Shown: in pieces, positions 11,779 through 24,723 of the stretch
How positions within the stretch are numbered: the first letter of the stretch is position 1
How the letters are laid out: each line of letters begins with the position of its first letter
From: Macrotrachela quadricornifera
Taxonomy: Eukaryota > Rotifera > Eurotatoria > Philodinida > Philodinidae
Assembly (NCBI GenBank): GCA_022393335.1
Contig: JAJEKB010021880.1
Coordinates: forward strand, 2,926,587-2,990,586
Direction of reading: 5' to 3'
Length of the DNA stretch: 64,000 nt
Notes under the pieces: generated by a model
Told to the model about the DNA's origin: nothing
Databases searched by the model: none
What the model saw: the letters and a program-made list of their open reading frames with translations, nothing else
Position numbers and translations under genes: made by a program

Positions 11779-14628
11779 TTATACACCTTCGTCAATTTTA
11801 TTGATGGGATATTGCAAGTATTTTTTATATGTTGCAACGACAGATTCATTGGCTCCATTTTCTATGCATTTGTCTAGAGCACGTTGACGATAACCACGTG
11901 CCATTTGCCACTGGTTACATCGTTCGTATGTACGCGCAAAAGCACTATAGATTCGAATTTCAAGCATCCTTGCGTCATTATGTGATGATTTAAACCGGTA
12001 AATTAAACTTTTTTCTAGATGTATTCGAGCTTCATCTAACATGTTTAAGTTTGTACAAACAAGAGCAATATTATAGCGAGTGATAGCCGCTTGAGTTGGA
12101 TTTTGATCCTCTTCAACGGACAGACCATCCAATACTAGAAGATAATGATATAATGCTTTCTGATCATCATCAATGTCTTGATAACATACAGCTAAATTAT
12201 TGTGAAGTCGAGACTTATGTAACATAATGAATCGATGATCATTTACATTGTTCAGTAATTCAAGCTGGATTGTATAATAACAAATAGCTTCCTGGATATA
12301 TCCATGAGCTCGCCAATCATCCGCGATATTACATTGGAGAATTTCTAACGGATGCTTTATCCATGAAACGACTGGATACTTATCGCTAATAAATAACGTA
12401 CACTTACGGCCCTTAATAGGATTATGATCCTCAGAACACATCTTACTGATACTGTCGGATATGTCAAATTCGTCTATAACCGTTTCATCTTTAGTATACA
12501 CCTTATGAACTGCATCAACATATTTCGCATACATTCGATACATTAAAGGACCTAAACCAAGTACTGTATATAAACACAGCAGTATCTTGTACACGTCTAA
12601 ACGATCATAATAATTTGCTGGTAACGTTGACTGTTCCATGAGTCGCAGAGCGTATTGACTGTAGAGTAGCGATTTTGCCTTATCATGATCAACATCGTAA
12701 ATAAGAATGGAAATATTAGTATAAATAGTTACGAAGTGCCAATCATTGCTAGGTAAAATTTGTTCAGCAATTCGTAAAGATTCTGTATAATTTACAAGTG
12801 CTTTTTCGTTTTGCTGTAATGCAACATTTATCATGCCTAGTTCTTCGTACGAATCAACTAATGTTGGATGATTATGCGGTAAAATATTAAATTCAATATT
12901 GAGACCCTTCTGACAAAATTCTAATGCTGTCTGAAAAAACTGAAGATATTCGTAAGCAGCAGCCATACCATGATAAACAGTAGCTAACATTTCTTGCTTG
13001 AACTTTTGTTCCGTGTCATTTTTGGCATTTAATCGGGTTATGATTAGTAGAGCAGAGCGGTAACATCTGAGAGCCCGTTCAGGTTGTTGATGGGCTATAT
13101 TTACTAGAGCCATATTATTATGAAGTATTGCCCACAACGGGTGAAAAATCGATATTGTCTCTGAAAAAAATTCTAAAGCTCCCTCGAATTGATGCTGGGC
13201 CGAACATACATAGTTAAGTTTGCGCAGTACTTCACCAAGATTATTGTACAATATTCCGATTTCTGGATGATCACAGGGCAGTATTTTAAGTAAGCGTGTA
13301 TAGAAACGCCTAGCTTCACGCAAATAACCCATTTTTGAGAGGAACAATCCAAAGGTAAGGATTGATGATTGCTCTCCAATATGCTGTTCGGTATAGAAAT
13401 CAATGAAACCCATCACTTCTTTAGTTGTTCTGAGCTTTTCATAACTTTCCCTATTCAGCGTAAGCTGCACATACCAGAAAGTACCGTTGTCGTTGACACG
13501 TATTATATCCTCAACATAAAATATTGTGCCGAGAGAGAAAAGAATTTCTTCCTCGTGCGCCATAGTACTGTGTTCTTTGATATTGGCGAATGGACGACAA
13601 TCACACGTAAGATCAACGTCGATCTGAAAAATTACTGATAAAAGACCTGGGGGTAGATCTTGGTCACGACAAGCGAAACCTGCTGCTAGTTCGTAGTTGG
13701 AAGTAGTTGAAAAAAATGTGTTAATTGAAACAAGATGACCAATACTTTTTTGTAATTTCATCATTTCGGATTCCAACATTGTTATACCACGATAGACAAT
13801 TAATATACCCTCTTTTCCTCTATACTGCTGATTATGCAATAAAGTCAATTGATTAAATAAATCAACAAGAAAGTAACGATATTGAAAAAAGACTTCAAAA
13901 TCTCGCATCCGAAAGATCCGATTGAACAATTGATAGAGAAATGTACCTTTCGTGTACCATTCAATCGCTTCATTTGCTTGGTATGTAATTTTGAACTTAT
14001 TAATTTCCTTCAACTGCTGTGGATTATCTGCATAGCTGACATCACATTGTGCAACGAAGTCATCTTTGGCATGTGGTGTTTGAGGTAATCGACAGAGTAC
14101 CTCGGTGAGCAAATGAAACCATAGAAATGAAGCTTGCTCACTACTCAAATCTCTGAATGATTGTTCAGCTGTATCAAAAAGTGCGATGGGAAAATTCGCA
14201 TTCTAAAGACAAAAGATGTCTCTTTTAAGTCCAAGTAGCAGAGAATCATTATCGTTAAATACACCACGTACTTTTTCGAATTGTCGTGTCCAAATATGAT
14301 TTTGAGCGTTGTCTGTGTTAATAACATATATATATTTCAGTTGAGGTAAATCTGGAAGCGAAAGGAGAACTTGTTCTCCAAGACAATCTGAGACAACGAA
14401 CAGTATATACACATCGTCAATCTTCTTGATATACTCACAGCACGGTTGCCATTCTGTGAATGAACGTATAGATTTTATGTAGGACAGCAAATGATCTTTA
14501 CGTGAAAATGGCAGTATGCTTTCTGAATCTTTTATCGTATCATTAAGCCATACAACGACGATATCTTTGAAACTACAGGATGTGAATGATACTAATTCTG
14601 GCGATGAGGACTCCATGTTTTTGAACAA
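11779..14628 (-). pseudogene. TPR-repeat protein with mono-ADP-ribosyltransferase (ART) domain; one in-frame TAG
   Basis: A large bdelloid-type protein that would transfer ADP-ribose from NAD to target proteins, with TPRs as a docking scaffold. It reads as one frame of 950 codons from ATG 14628 (a second Met, MESSSP, follows) to TAA 11779, except for TAG at 14203-14205. The N-terminal ~160 residues form a Rossmann-like region found in this family. The ART domain has the R-S-E triad: YRG (Arg about 280), FFSTTS (about 305-310) and HEEEILFSLG (E-x-E about 359-361). Kinesin-light-chain-like TPRs fill the remainder (about 430-940). The TAG sits between RDIFCL and NANFPIALFD, and both sides are in the same frame and family-like. 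Either it is a nonsense change (Gln CAG to TAG) or a 69-nt in-frame intron (GTACGT...CTTTAG, 14271-14203) is removed. Apart from this the gene is intronless, and all catalytic residues are intact. An AATAAA overlaps the stop region. Confidence 0.82.
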
Positions 14629-14834
14629 TCAACGCTTATTTCTATAAAATCAGGGATTCAAAATGATAATAACAACACTAAACGATAGAAGAAAAGAAAT
14701 CAGTAAATGAAGTAGTTTCAGAGGAAGTAAATCTATCATCGAACACTCTACTCCAACTTAGAAAACATTTTCATTGGAGTTTTTGTTCATTTCAAAATGA
14801 GAACAGTTCACAAAAACTAATATTCGTTTCAAAA

Positions 14835-15210
14835 TATAAGAGACTTTGCGGCTATTTAAATAACTTTTGATGGGAAGAAGATAGAAAGCTATGGTTTTCA
14901 ACATTGAAAAGAGGAATATCGGAGCTATCGAGATGCATAAGAAACATTATTCTTCAACACGTTCCTTTGAGTCTTCTATGGATCGAAATTGACAGAAAAA
15001 TGAGGTTTTCAAAATTTCCAATACACATTGATTTCTCAGAATACTGGTTGATAAATTTTGACCTCTAAAAGATTTAAAGAAATGCATTGAAGAATAATGT
15101 TTTTTATGCATTTCGATAGCCCCGACACTCCGTTTTCCAATGATGAAAACTGCAATTCTCCATCTTCTTCTTATCAAAAATGATTTATATAACTGTAGAG
15201 ACTCGCCTAT
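14835..15210. repeat. Fold-back (MITE-like) element
   Basis: Long inverted arms of about 120 bp (about 14835-14957 and 15087-15210) are separated by about 130 bp. They share AAACATTATTCTTCAA, GCTATCGA-ATGCATAA and GAAGAAGAT blocks at roughly 80 percent identity. It lies 200 bp upstream of the TPR/ART start codon, on the promoter side. No coding capacity. Confidence 0.7.
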
Positions 15211-17100
15211 TTTGAAATGGATAGTAGTAAAAGTTTGATTATCTTTCAGTGGTGGTCGCAGAAAATCAGTGAGAAGACGACGGTTTGTATGAAGGAATAT
15301 TGGTCATGATTGAAAATTGGTTTTTCAGGACTGTCTGAGATAATACCACCTTTTTCTTTTGTTTTTCCTAAAAAAAAAGTAAATCTCGTAGTTGGTGACG
15401 GCCGCGGAATTGTTTACTGTAGGATCAATCGCCCTTATCTCTGCTAAAAAATAATACATATCGACAAAAATTCATGTGAATTATTCGATTGGTTGCAGAA
15501 AAAACGAAAAAGAAAATTTCTGTTTGTACAACAACTAAAACAAATCAAATGATAAAAAGTAACTTACAATTCATGTATTTCTTGAACTGAGAAACTGTGT
15601 GTTTAACAGTTAATTAAGCAATCATAAGGGCATAAACATTTAGACACAATAAAATAAACTATTTTTATATATGGAGTCAACGGTATATTATCAGTGTTTA
15701 AAGGTGAGATATACATTGATAAAAGTAGGTTTGATATATAACACATTTATTGTTTCTGTGCTTTGCAGTATGTTGGAAAGAAAAAAGGATAAAGTTGGAA
15801 ATTTATATACGATAATATCTTGAGGTGAGGATGTGAGACCAACAAGAAATCACCACAATCCACATTTTAATCGCAATTTTCAAGAGATTGATCGTCAGAT
15901 GGTATATTGATCTGCGTTAATAATTTTAGATTCTCAAAAACTCATAAGAATTCTAAGTTTTTTTAATTTAAGGAGCAGCAGAGAGTCAAATGCTAACTAT
16001 GGTGAGAGTAACATGAAACTACCACGATCTGAATTTCGAGTAAGTCAATCGTTAATCTGGTAACCGCAACGTTTGCTTTTCAGCAATGGAGCAAATCGAG
16101 TCAAACTAATTTCTAATTCTGAGTTAGTTCTTTTTATTAATCAATAAAATACAGAGTTAAATTCGTCGACGCGTATTCTGCTATTTATTAAATACAAACA
16201 CTCTTCAGAGCTTTTCATAACAATTTTGAGCACAAGATCAAGCAAAAGCAATAATAAATAATAAGAAAAGCGATAGGAACAAAACAGAAAAAAAGGAGAA
16301 AGCAAATTGAAATAAAATAACATAATGCCTATTATTTGAACAGAATGTTGATTGTTTTAATAGGATATTAAGTAGAGAACAAGAAAACCTTCGAAAAATG
16401 GATTCAACGCGTGCAATTGTGTGTGGACAACGAAGACAACTATTTCAAGCATTTGATGAAATAAAAACTTGTTGAACTCGTTTCTGTTTTTTTCTATTGT
16501 CGCTATTTCTGTGCATTTCTATGTCTGTAAAAAGCTAGGCATAAAAGAGAAGAGAAAAGAATAAAGAAAAGATAGTAAAAGGACAAAAAAAATCAAAACA
16601 AAAAATACACATTGAAGACAATATAAACTAATGTTATTGTTACATATCATAGTAGACAGATGCAATGGAAGTTTTACTATTATTTTATTGGATGAATAAT
16701 GATCAAATAATATAGAAATGTAGAGCTGAGTTTTTACTATCAGTCTGTATAAAAAAAATTCATATACGTTCGTAAAGACTTTTGACCATTTTTGCTTCTT
16801 AACGTCCTCCCCACCTCCTTTAGACATCTCGCATGTTTTTCATCATTCATCATATTTTTTTATACGTATGCCAATTCAAACAGCAGGTCTCGGATATTAG
16901 TCAGGAATGTAAATCTCTATTAAACTTCTCCCTGACACCATTATCCTCAAGGAATTGATATACCTTCATCACAATTGTTGGACCAACCAAAGTATTTATT
17001 TTGCACATAATGACATACGCACAACACATATGATTTTTTAAACGAACAAGTATCAAAGTATAGAAGAGCGTGGATGACTTGAAAAGTGGTTTCACGAAAG
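15211..17100. other. Intergenic spacer with one copy of a dispersed repeat
   Basis: No gene is recognised. 16545-16745 holds a purine-rich tract followed by a block around AATAATATAGAAATGTAGAGC, which recurs near 19895 and 58640. Other open frames here are AT-rich chance frames. Confidence 0.4.
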
Positions 17101-17127
17101 AGTGTTAGTACGAGGGTGTACTTGATT

Positions 17128-18051
17128 TTAACAATTATTCAACTTGAACATTTTCTTTAGTTCTTCTCTATAGATATTAGCCGACAGGATATATAAAAAG
17201 AATGGCAAGAAATAACTACCTTGTTGCCAAATAAGGCTGATACTTCGAAGTCCAGCAGTAAAGGGAGTGTTCGTTGATGGTACGAGTACATATAATATAT
17301 ACGTGGTAGCAGCTGGTACGGTGAAGATAACATATGTACCTACTTGAATGATCAACATACGAGCCAATTGACCTTCTGTACGACGATACAGATTTTGATG
17401 ACCTACTGGTGCCACACGATGTATTTGACTTCGGATATTATGAATTGTTAATAGACCAAATACAGCCATAGCTAATGGTGCCACAACTTGATAAAGAATA
17501 ATTCGAATTGAGAGATAGATTATACTAATTGTGGCTGAAGATTGATTACATTGATTAGTAGTATAATTCCAAGAAAATATTATTAATAATGGACTCACAC
17601 AAATAATGGTTAAGATAATGACAACAATAATAACTTTTCGTGCTACACGTACTCGACTCAAATTGCGTAAGTGTACCGAAGATGAACTTATAAAACATCG
17701 ATCGGCTGAAGCACAAACTAACATAAATGCAACAAATAATGCTATTCCGTAGATGGTAAATGCTAGCGTCTTGCATCCGAGTAATGTAGAACTTAAGTCG
17801 AATCCAAAACAATTACGAAGAAATTGATACATGATCGAAGTACACTGATATAATAGACTTCCAATAGCCAAACCAAGAAAATAGTATGAACACGAAGATG
17901 TTCGAAGATTGCGTCGACAAAGTACGCTAATATTGATTGTGTTTGTAACCAATGTAAGTAGAATTGTGATTGGAAAAATGTAATTTGAAACTTGATTGAC
18001 TTCGCTATTTAAATTATATTGTGTAGACGGTAATGACGTGCGATTATTCAT
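17128..18051 (-). CDS. Rhodopsin-like (class A) G-protein-coupled receptor, orphan
   Basis: A seven-helix plasma-membrane receptor of 307 aa from the ATG at 18051; an upstream in-frame ATG at 18126 is possible but less likely, since MNNRTS gives a short N-glycosylatable ectodomain. TM1 begins at YIFPITILLTLV. The TM3 Cys lies in LGCKTLAF. The TM3 end is DRC (SADRCFIS) instead of DRY. TM5 (IILYQVVAPLAMAVFGLL), TM6 with TVPAA, and TM7 ending in YILSANIYREELKKMF (NPxxY replaced by SANIY) follow. The gene has no introns. It resembles the large peptide-receptor-like orphan set of bdelloids; the ligand is unknown. Confidence 0.85.
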   Translation of the reverse strand: MNNRTSLPSTQYNLNSEVNQVSNYIFPITILLTLVTNTINISVLCRRNLRTSSCSYYFLGLAIGSLLYQCTSIMYQFLRNCFGFDLSSTLLGCKTLAFTIYGIALFVAFMLVCASADRCFISSSSVHLRNLSRVRVARKVIIVVIILTIICVSPLLIIFSWNYTTNQCNQSSATISIIYLSIRIILYQVVAPLAMAVFGLLTIHNIRSQIHRVAPVGHQNLYRRTEGQLARMLIIQVGTYVIFTVPAATTYILYVLVPSTNTPFTAGLRSISLIWQQGSYFLPFFLYILSANIYREELKKMFKLNNC

Positions 18052-18126
18052 TATTTCTGTTATTCGATAATACTCTTGTGACACCAAATATTTGTAGAAT
18101 AAAAAAATCTGCGTAAATATAAACAT

Positions 18127-21100
18127 TAATAATGATCTTATCCTTTTTTCTTTAATGGATATGCCTCCAGTATACAGAAAATTGACGTTATATAAAATAC
18201 TGTCAGCTACCCATAAATGAGATAATGTTTATTTATAGTAATATGCTTGAAAGCATTGCAACCATATCTTTGAAATTTTATTCAACATTATTGTCAGTAA
18301 AATATTATTTTTATTCTTGAATAAAGTAGACGAAAAAGGAAAAGGTTTATTAATAGAATGTAGTAGGTTATGTCAAGTAATCTCGAAAGAAAAATCTAGA
18401 AAACATCATTCTGTTCTTTAATCATATATAAAAATGTGATTTATTGTTTTTCTTCGTCATACACTGAATAATATTCCTAAATTTCATCGATTGTGTCATA
18501 TCGAAGATCGAGTACAATACCTTCATATAACTTTATCATAAGGGATAATAGAAAATCTCTTCTTCAATTTAATATAAAATAGATTGATGATGATGATTTT
18601 TATTTGACTTCATCAGAAGAAATAGAAATTTAATTATTCATGAATGTAGTTAGAGAGTGAGTTAGAATAGAAACTATATCTAATGGTCAAATATATTTTT
18701 CCTGGCTAACAAAAAAATGATTTTTTTTTGTAAATTAAAAGTTAATATAAAAGAAAGGCTGAAAGTTTTTTCTTTGATAATGATTATATGAAAGAAAATA
18801 TCGATCAACAATAATGTATTCAACAAGAAATGTTTGTATAAAATTCGTTATAAATCTGATGTTCCATGATCGAATGAGCTTTCAACAAAAAATAAAAATG
18901 ATAGAATAGATTTATATAAAGTTTTGAACTATCGTATTTGTCAATTTGAGAGAACTGAATGATGTTTTTTCCTTCTTTTCTCTTCACATATTAATTACAA
19001 GTAACGTTTATCATGCGCACGAAGCGTAAAACAGGTTGCCTACGAGCTCTTCTTCCGGCCTACTTTTTTTGTATTAAAGGTATGAGAAAAGCAATTTATA
19101 TATAATCGTGACTTATGATTATACTATTTGCATTCAATCTACGTTAAGCAAAAAAATATTTTTACATATCAAAATTTCTTATCTTGATACAAGTATAATT
19201 TTAAATTCTATTATATTTTTATTTTTAAAAAAGGACAAAGATATCCTGAGGTTATGAATAAATCAGAAATAAACAAAGTTATATTTTCATCTGACGAAAA
19301 AATTTTGCATAATCCAAGTAAACATAAAACAGTCAGACAAGCGTTCAAACGCATTGTCATAGCGTTTTTTATTTCCTCGCGAAGATAAAGGATGGTATCT
19401 ACTAAGAATTATCCAAATATAGTGACCCAGATACTCTTTTTCTTAAAGAAAGCTAAAAAAAAAATTTCTCTAAATTTTGCATAAGAACTATTTTTGTTGA
19501 AAACTAACTGATAATACTAATATCACAATGAATATGATATAAAATATGGGATACTTCTGCATTTCATTTTATTATCGCGTAACGTGTTATATTATAAAAA
19601 TAAAATATATCACGAGATGCAGTATGAAAAGAGAAAACAATTCATAAAGAACCGCTTATTTTGTGATTGCATCTTTTGCTTTCAAAGTGATTAAACTGTA
19701 AGCATTTGAATATCGATGTTGAAAAAGCGAGATTGTTTTATGATGAAAGACAGATTCGACTTTTCATTTGTCATGTTTTTATAATTGTTCTATATGTATT
19801 ATAGAGTTTTTCGAGATGCATCTTGCAATATATATTATTTTTTTAATACAACATATTAAATGCTAATAAAGTTGAATAGTGATCTAATAATATAGAAAGA
19901 TAGAGCAAAAAACGCTCTATTTGTCCGTAAAAAAAGCAATTGTTTTTGAGATTTCTATAAGAAAAAAAGTACCTGGGCCACTACTTTTGGATAACCCTAA
20001 GTGTATTTTTATGTAAATATTTGTTGTACTAAAACGCGTTTGAAGAATGTTTCGTTCATATCTAAATCACAGCAATCGAACGCATCTAGACGTGATTAGA
20101 AATAAAACCGCATCGAAATGTGTTACAAATTGATTTTTAACTGCGCTTTGACACGATTTACAGTATAATTACTTTCTCTTGATCTTTTTCTTCTATATAA
20201 ACTTGTATCCAGTATGAGATGTACATAATTGGGGTGACGAATTATATTCTTGTAGAATTCTCTCGATTAGTAAGAACATGCAGAAAATAAATTCTACCCG
20301 ACTCTAATAACTCAAATGATAGAAGAATATTTTTGTTTTTACAGACAGAATCTAATACTTCTAAACCACTTTTTATTAAATAGTACTGTAATGTATTTGC
20401 TATATTCATGTCTATTACTGAGATTATTACTACTAATTTTCTGAGTATGTTCTATGTGAAATTCAAAAAAACCTCAAGTTTTTCTTCTAATCTAATGTTC
20501 AAATATAATGAAAATCTTATACTTAAAATACCCTTTGAGAGTGATCGAAGAAGATGCCAAAAGAGAAGAGATTTCTATTCTAGATTACATATATATCACT
20601 GAATATCAGAACAATGTTATCCATTAACCAATATCTCTTGTCAAATTGGTATGTAATATGTAAATTCCATTTCATCTATAATCTCAATAGGAATGACAAC
20701 TGTGTCTTTAATCTATTCTTGGCGCGAACAGCTACGGATCGTATTAGATCTACCTTCAAGAAGGATTTTGCTAGGAAAAACATCCTTTCATCTTCTTTTT
20801 TTTTGTATTCGATAAAGACCATCGATTTGTTGCTAGTTCATTTAATATTCCTTCTTATCTGATTCGTTACGAACTCCGGTCAAATTTGGTCAAATGCTCT
20901 GTGCCGATTTTTCATATCGTAGCTTTATTTGCGTGTGATACTTAGAGCGAATAATTTTGATGTTGAAGTTCTATTGCTTGCCGATCTTGGAGAGAGATTA
21001 TATTGGTAAATTTTGTCCAGAACTATAATCGAAAACTTGATATCTGCATGATGATACACGTTCTATAGCTCTCGTTACCTTATGTTTCATAAGAATATTT

Positions 21101-21880
21101 ATGCGCATCATTTTTTACTAGTTGCCAAAGTCTCATAGTGTATATAAAATAATTCGTATTGTTGTATTAAAGTTGAAGAATACTTTGGAAACTCGAAAAT
21201 ATCAATGCTTGATATATTGATAATAATTCTAAATTAGAATAATATCGAACTTTTTCTTTATTCTTCGAACGAATTCAATGTCTTGAGGGTGATGTAGTTT
21301 TTGTATGCATTTCCATCCTAGCAGATGTATAAAAAAAGATTTTTCACAAAATAATACTTGTGCTATCGTCTTGGATACATTTGTCGAATTAGTAGTAAGG
21401 GCAGAATAAGGTGGCACATTATGTGTGATATTTGACTAAGAAAATAGTGTTCTTTTTATTGAGTTTTGTCGTTAAAATTAAGTGAATTCCACCGATAAAA
21501 CTCATGGCATCAACTGTGTTAATGTTGTATTTATCGTGTAATAATCGTTTTAGTCGTTGAATATAATCTCATTATTCAAATATTTATACCTTATAAAACT
21601 TTTTCAACGAAGATAATCACTTCCATTGTATATGTGCCCTAAAAATGGTAAGACTAAGTGCAAGGATAAATGAATTAAAAATAAATGTTATTGAATATTA
21701 TTTAGAAGAAAACAAATGATAACCATCTCTAATTGGATAATAGAAGTGTGAAAACACGTTCATGCCATGAATTATCTCCATGTTGAAGCGGCACTAAATT
21801 TCACACATTCATTTATTGATTGACGCATATTTCAATAATAAAAATAAAACAAAAAAATGAACGATGATAAGAATCGTTTG
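18127..21880. other. Intergenic spacer with a dispersed repeat copy
   Basis: AT-rich with no recognisable gene. A dispersed repeat at about 19790-20010 contains GATCTAATAATATAGAAAG and, at its right end, GTACCTGGGCCACTACTTTT followed by ACCCTAAGTG. The same two blocks recur at 58640-58760. Confidence 0.4.
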
Positions 21881-21888
21881 TCTATATA
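21881..21888 (+). promoter_or_regulatory. TATA box of the small secreted-protein gene
   Basis: TATATAAA lies 86 bp before the ATG at 21967; a second TATAAATA follows at about 21912. Either could position the start of a short leader. Confidence 0.4.
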
Positions 21889-21966
21889 AAGAAGCATGCA
21901 CTCCAGTCCAGTATAAATATAATCTAACAATAATAAGAAGATAAACTAAGCAAACGATAATATTTC

Positions 21967-22923
21967 ATGACATACCACTGGTTTACATGTTTTATAATTC
22001 TTTTCATCGTACAATTCAGTACGACAAATCCAATAAGTAAGTCAAATTTAATAAATATTTCTTTTTCTTGTAGATTTCATTATATATCACTAGTGCTGAT
22101 ATTTAACAACAGTTGTTTGTCAAAGTTAAAGATTTGATGACACAAGAAAAAAAAAGTTGTGTACAATTCCTAACAGGTTTAAAACTTAGGTTCACTTTAT
22201 AAAAATCAACATCGATTGATTTAATCCACTAGTTCAGGATAATAGTTTTTTACTGATGGGGTCTATTTACACACTTTAAAACAATGATCTTATTCACTTT
22301 AGAAGGAATACTATTGATATATATGTTTTTGTTTTTGTTTATGTCTAGATCTTTCAAAAAATCCCACTGTTCCATTATGGAGAACCGTTAATAATGTTGG
22401 TAATCTTCATGAAAATGTTTTTTTTGGTCTGAAAATAGAAAAGCCTGAAGGATGGTATGCATCTACTTCTGATGAACTTCTTTTGATTAGCCCAATTACT
22501 TACGATTCGTCGTCATCAAATAGTAGTGATCAAGCACTACCTATTTCAATACCTATTTTATATTTCTCTAAATATCCACCAGGAGTGACAAATATGAAAA
22601 ACGGTCCGATAATGATGGCAATTGCTGAAAAAATTACCAAAACACAATCATGGAAAACTGCTTGCAATTACCTTACTTATCATCTAAAATTCATTCCACA
22701 AACGATGATGGCAACTAGTAATTGTATAAACGTTGATTTCAATGGACAAAGATTCGCGGATCTTACAATGAACAATAAAGATATTAATGATCTACATATT
22801 AAGCAGACTCAATATGCGAAAATAACCAAAAATGGCTACATATTGACCTTTTTGCTTCACTATTCAACAAATGATGAAAAGATTCAACTTGATTATATCA
22901 TGCGAACTGTCACGTTCGAATGA
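21967..22923 (+). CDS. Small secreted protein, possibly PsbP/DcrB-like fold
   Basis: Two exons (21967-22036 and 22349-22923, GTAAGT...CTAG, phase 1) encode 214 aa. Exon 1 is almost wholly a signal peptide: MTYHWFTCFIILFIVQFSTT. The mature part has a conserved-looking beta stretch VFFGLKIEKPEGWYAS, a Ser-rich insert, two Cys residues (NCI and ACN), a central amphipathic helix and a final beta hairpin NGYILTFLLHYSTNDEKIQLDYIMRTVTFE-like end. The order (FGLKI-PEGW, closing Y-x-LTF) recalls PsbP/DcrB-fold lipoproteins of bacteria, but this is only a pattern judgement. The function is unknown. Confidence 0.6.
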
Positions 22924-23900
22924 TTATTTTGATACTATTGTGTTAAATTGTTAAAATGTTTGATTAATATATTGTGTGAATACATTGTCTTTCATCATAA
23001 AAAATGAAAGTTCTTTTTTTCATATGAAAAATTTATGACTGGCTATTAGAATATAATGATCTAATTGGATCGAATTATGATGTTAAGATTAATATATATT
23101 ATTATTTGAAGCTTCAGTTAGAGGAAAAGAAGCGCACATTTAAAAGTTCGAGAGGCTATCAGTTTTAGGATAACTAGTCTGAGATGTGCAAAACCAATGG
23201 AAATTAACATTGGTTTTAACTTGATTTAAAGCAGACTCTACTTTTGTGTTAGCAGTGTCATTTTCCTGTTAAATTTATTTTTTTCTTATGAGTTAAATTT
23301 ATGCTAAATTTAAATTATATACAGTTTTTAATGGACTAATAAAAAATGTTTTCATCTTCAATATTTCTTGTTTTCATCAAAAAGATTAATACATTTTATC
23401 TTTCTATGAACATCAAGATATGGTTAATTGGAATTATTAGATTGTAAGCATATGATAAGGTATTTGAATGTTACAAGAAACAAAACAAATTCGAATAATC
23501 AAAGCTGGACGAATGTGTGAGGTGGATGGAAGAACGATAGGTAGATAGTTGCAGCAACATAAGTGATTTCTACATTACTGATATAACTAAAACAAGATAA
23601 AATTATTTGTAAAAAAGAATGTTTTGTTTTTCTTTTCATTTATCTTCTCATGAACGATTTTCAGAAAATTTCCTACTATATTTAATTCTTTTCTGTTCTT
23701 GCATAGTTATTTTTATCACGCGCGTGCAGATGATTATAATTGGATTTTATTCTAAAATGACAAAATGAGTATTCGGGCGTCATTTTTAAAAGAATCAAAA
23801 TACGACGTGTTCATAGTATTTTAAGACTGTACAAGACTTAATTTACTCTTATACGCATCTATGAATCATATTCAGTCACTATAGTTTTTCTATTTGTTCA
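22924..23900. other. Intergenic spacer
   Basis: AT-rich, no gene or structured repeat seen between the secreted-protein gene and the F-box pseudogene. Confidence 0.4.
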
Positions 23901-24723
23901 ATGGTTCCTATTCGTATAGTTTTCAAACGTTCTCGAAATCAACATTTAACAAATAATAATAATTTAAATCTTGGTAGAATTACAACATATTCATCAAGTG
24001 ATACATCATCAATAAAAATAACAAAAAATTTAAATAATCAGACAACCGACGGTTGTTCTAGCACATTCATATTAGAGATTTTAACAAGTCCTTTACTTAA
24101 TATTTCTTCAACAAATCTTCGTCAACAACTATCATTACGTTTAGTTAAGAAAGAACTTATTTTAAGGTACTCTAAATAACTATATATTTATTCTTCTATG
24201 AAAATCTTTTTGAATAAAAATTCTCTGCATAGCCAGTCTGATCGTAGTACACACTTTATTAATTTCGATTTTAATACATATTCTTCATTGATATCGATCT
24301 CGGTATACTTGTTTTTGACATAAAGTTAAGTCAGATTATACAATCAGATTGAAAGTGAATTTTGGAAGGCAAAAAACTTTAAACTAGACCAAATTCTATT
24401 CAGTTGCCCTTATCTCGGTCCATCTCGAAAGTTTCCTTGAGAATTTGAATGAATGAAAAATGAAATATGTTTTAGAATATTATCATTTCTGGGTTATTGA
24501 TGATTTTGTCGATGTGCACAAGTCAGAGCTGTAATTAATCTGGCAAAACCGATTGATCCAGGCCGGCACCGGACAAGATCGACTGAGCCATTTGAATCGG
24601 TCGATTTTTACTGGTTTGACAAAGTTGTGCAAGGTCATCAATGTTTCATGAGTTGAGCATTATACTTGTCAAGTGAGTACTTTATTTAAAAGAAAACAAA
24701 CAGTTATCATCTATTTTAAAATA

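Noticed and set aside
16519..16827. 102-codon open frame on the minus strand
   Set aside because: AT-rich, with no family signature; it overlaps a dispersed repeat copy.
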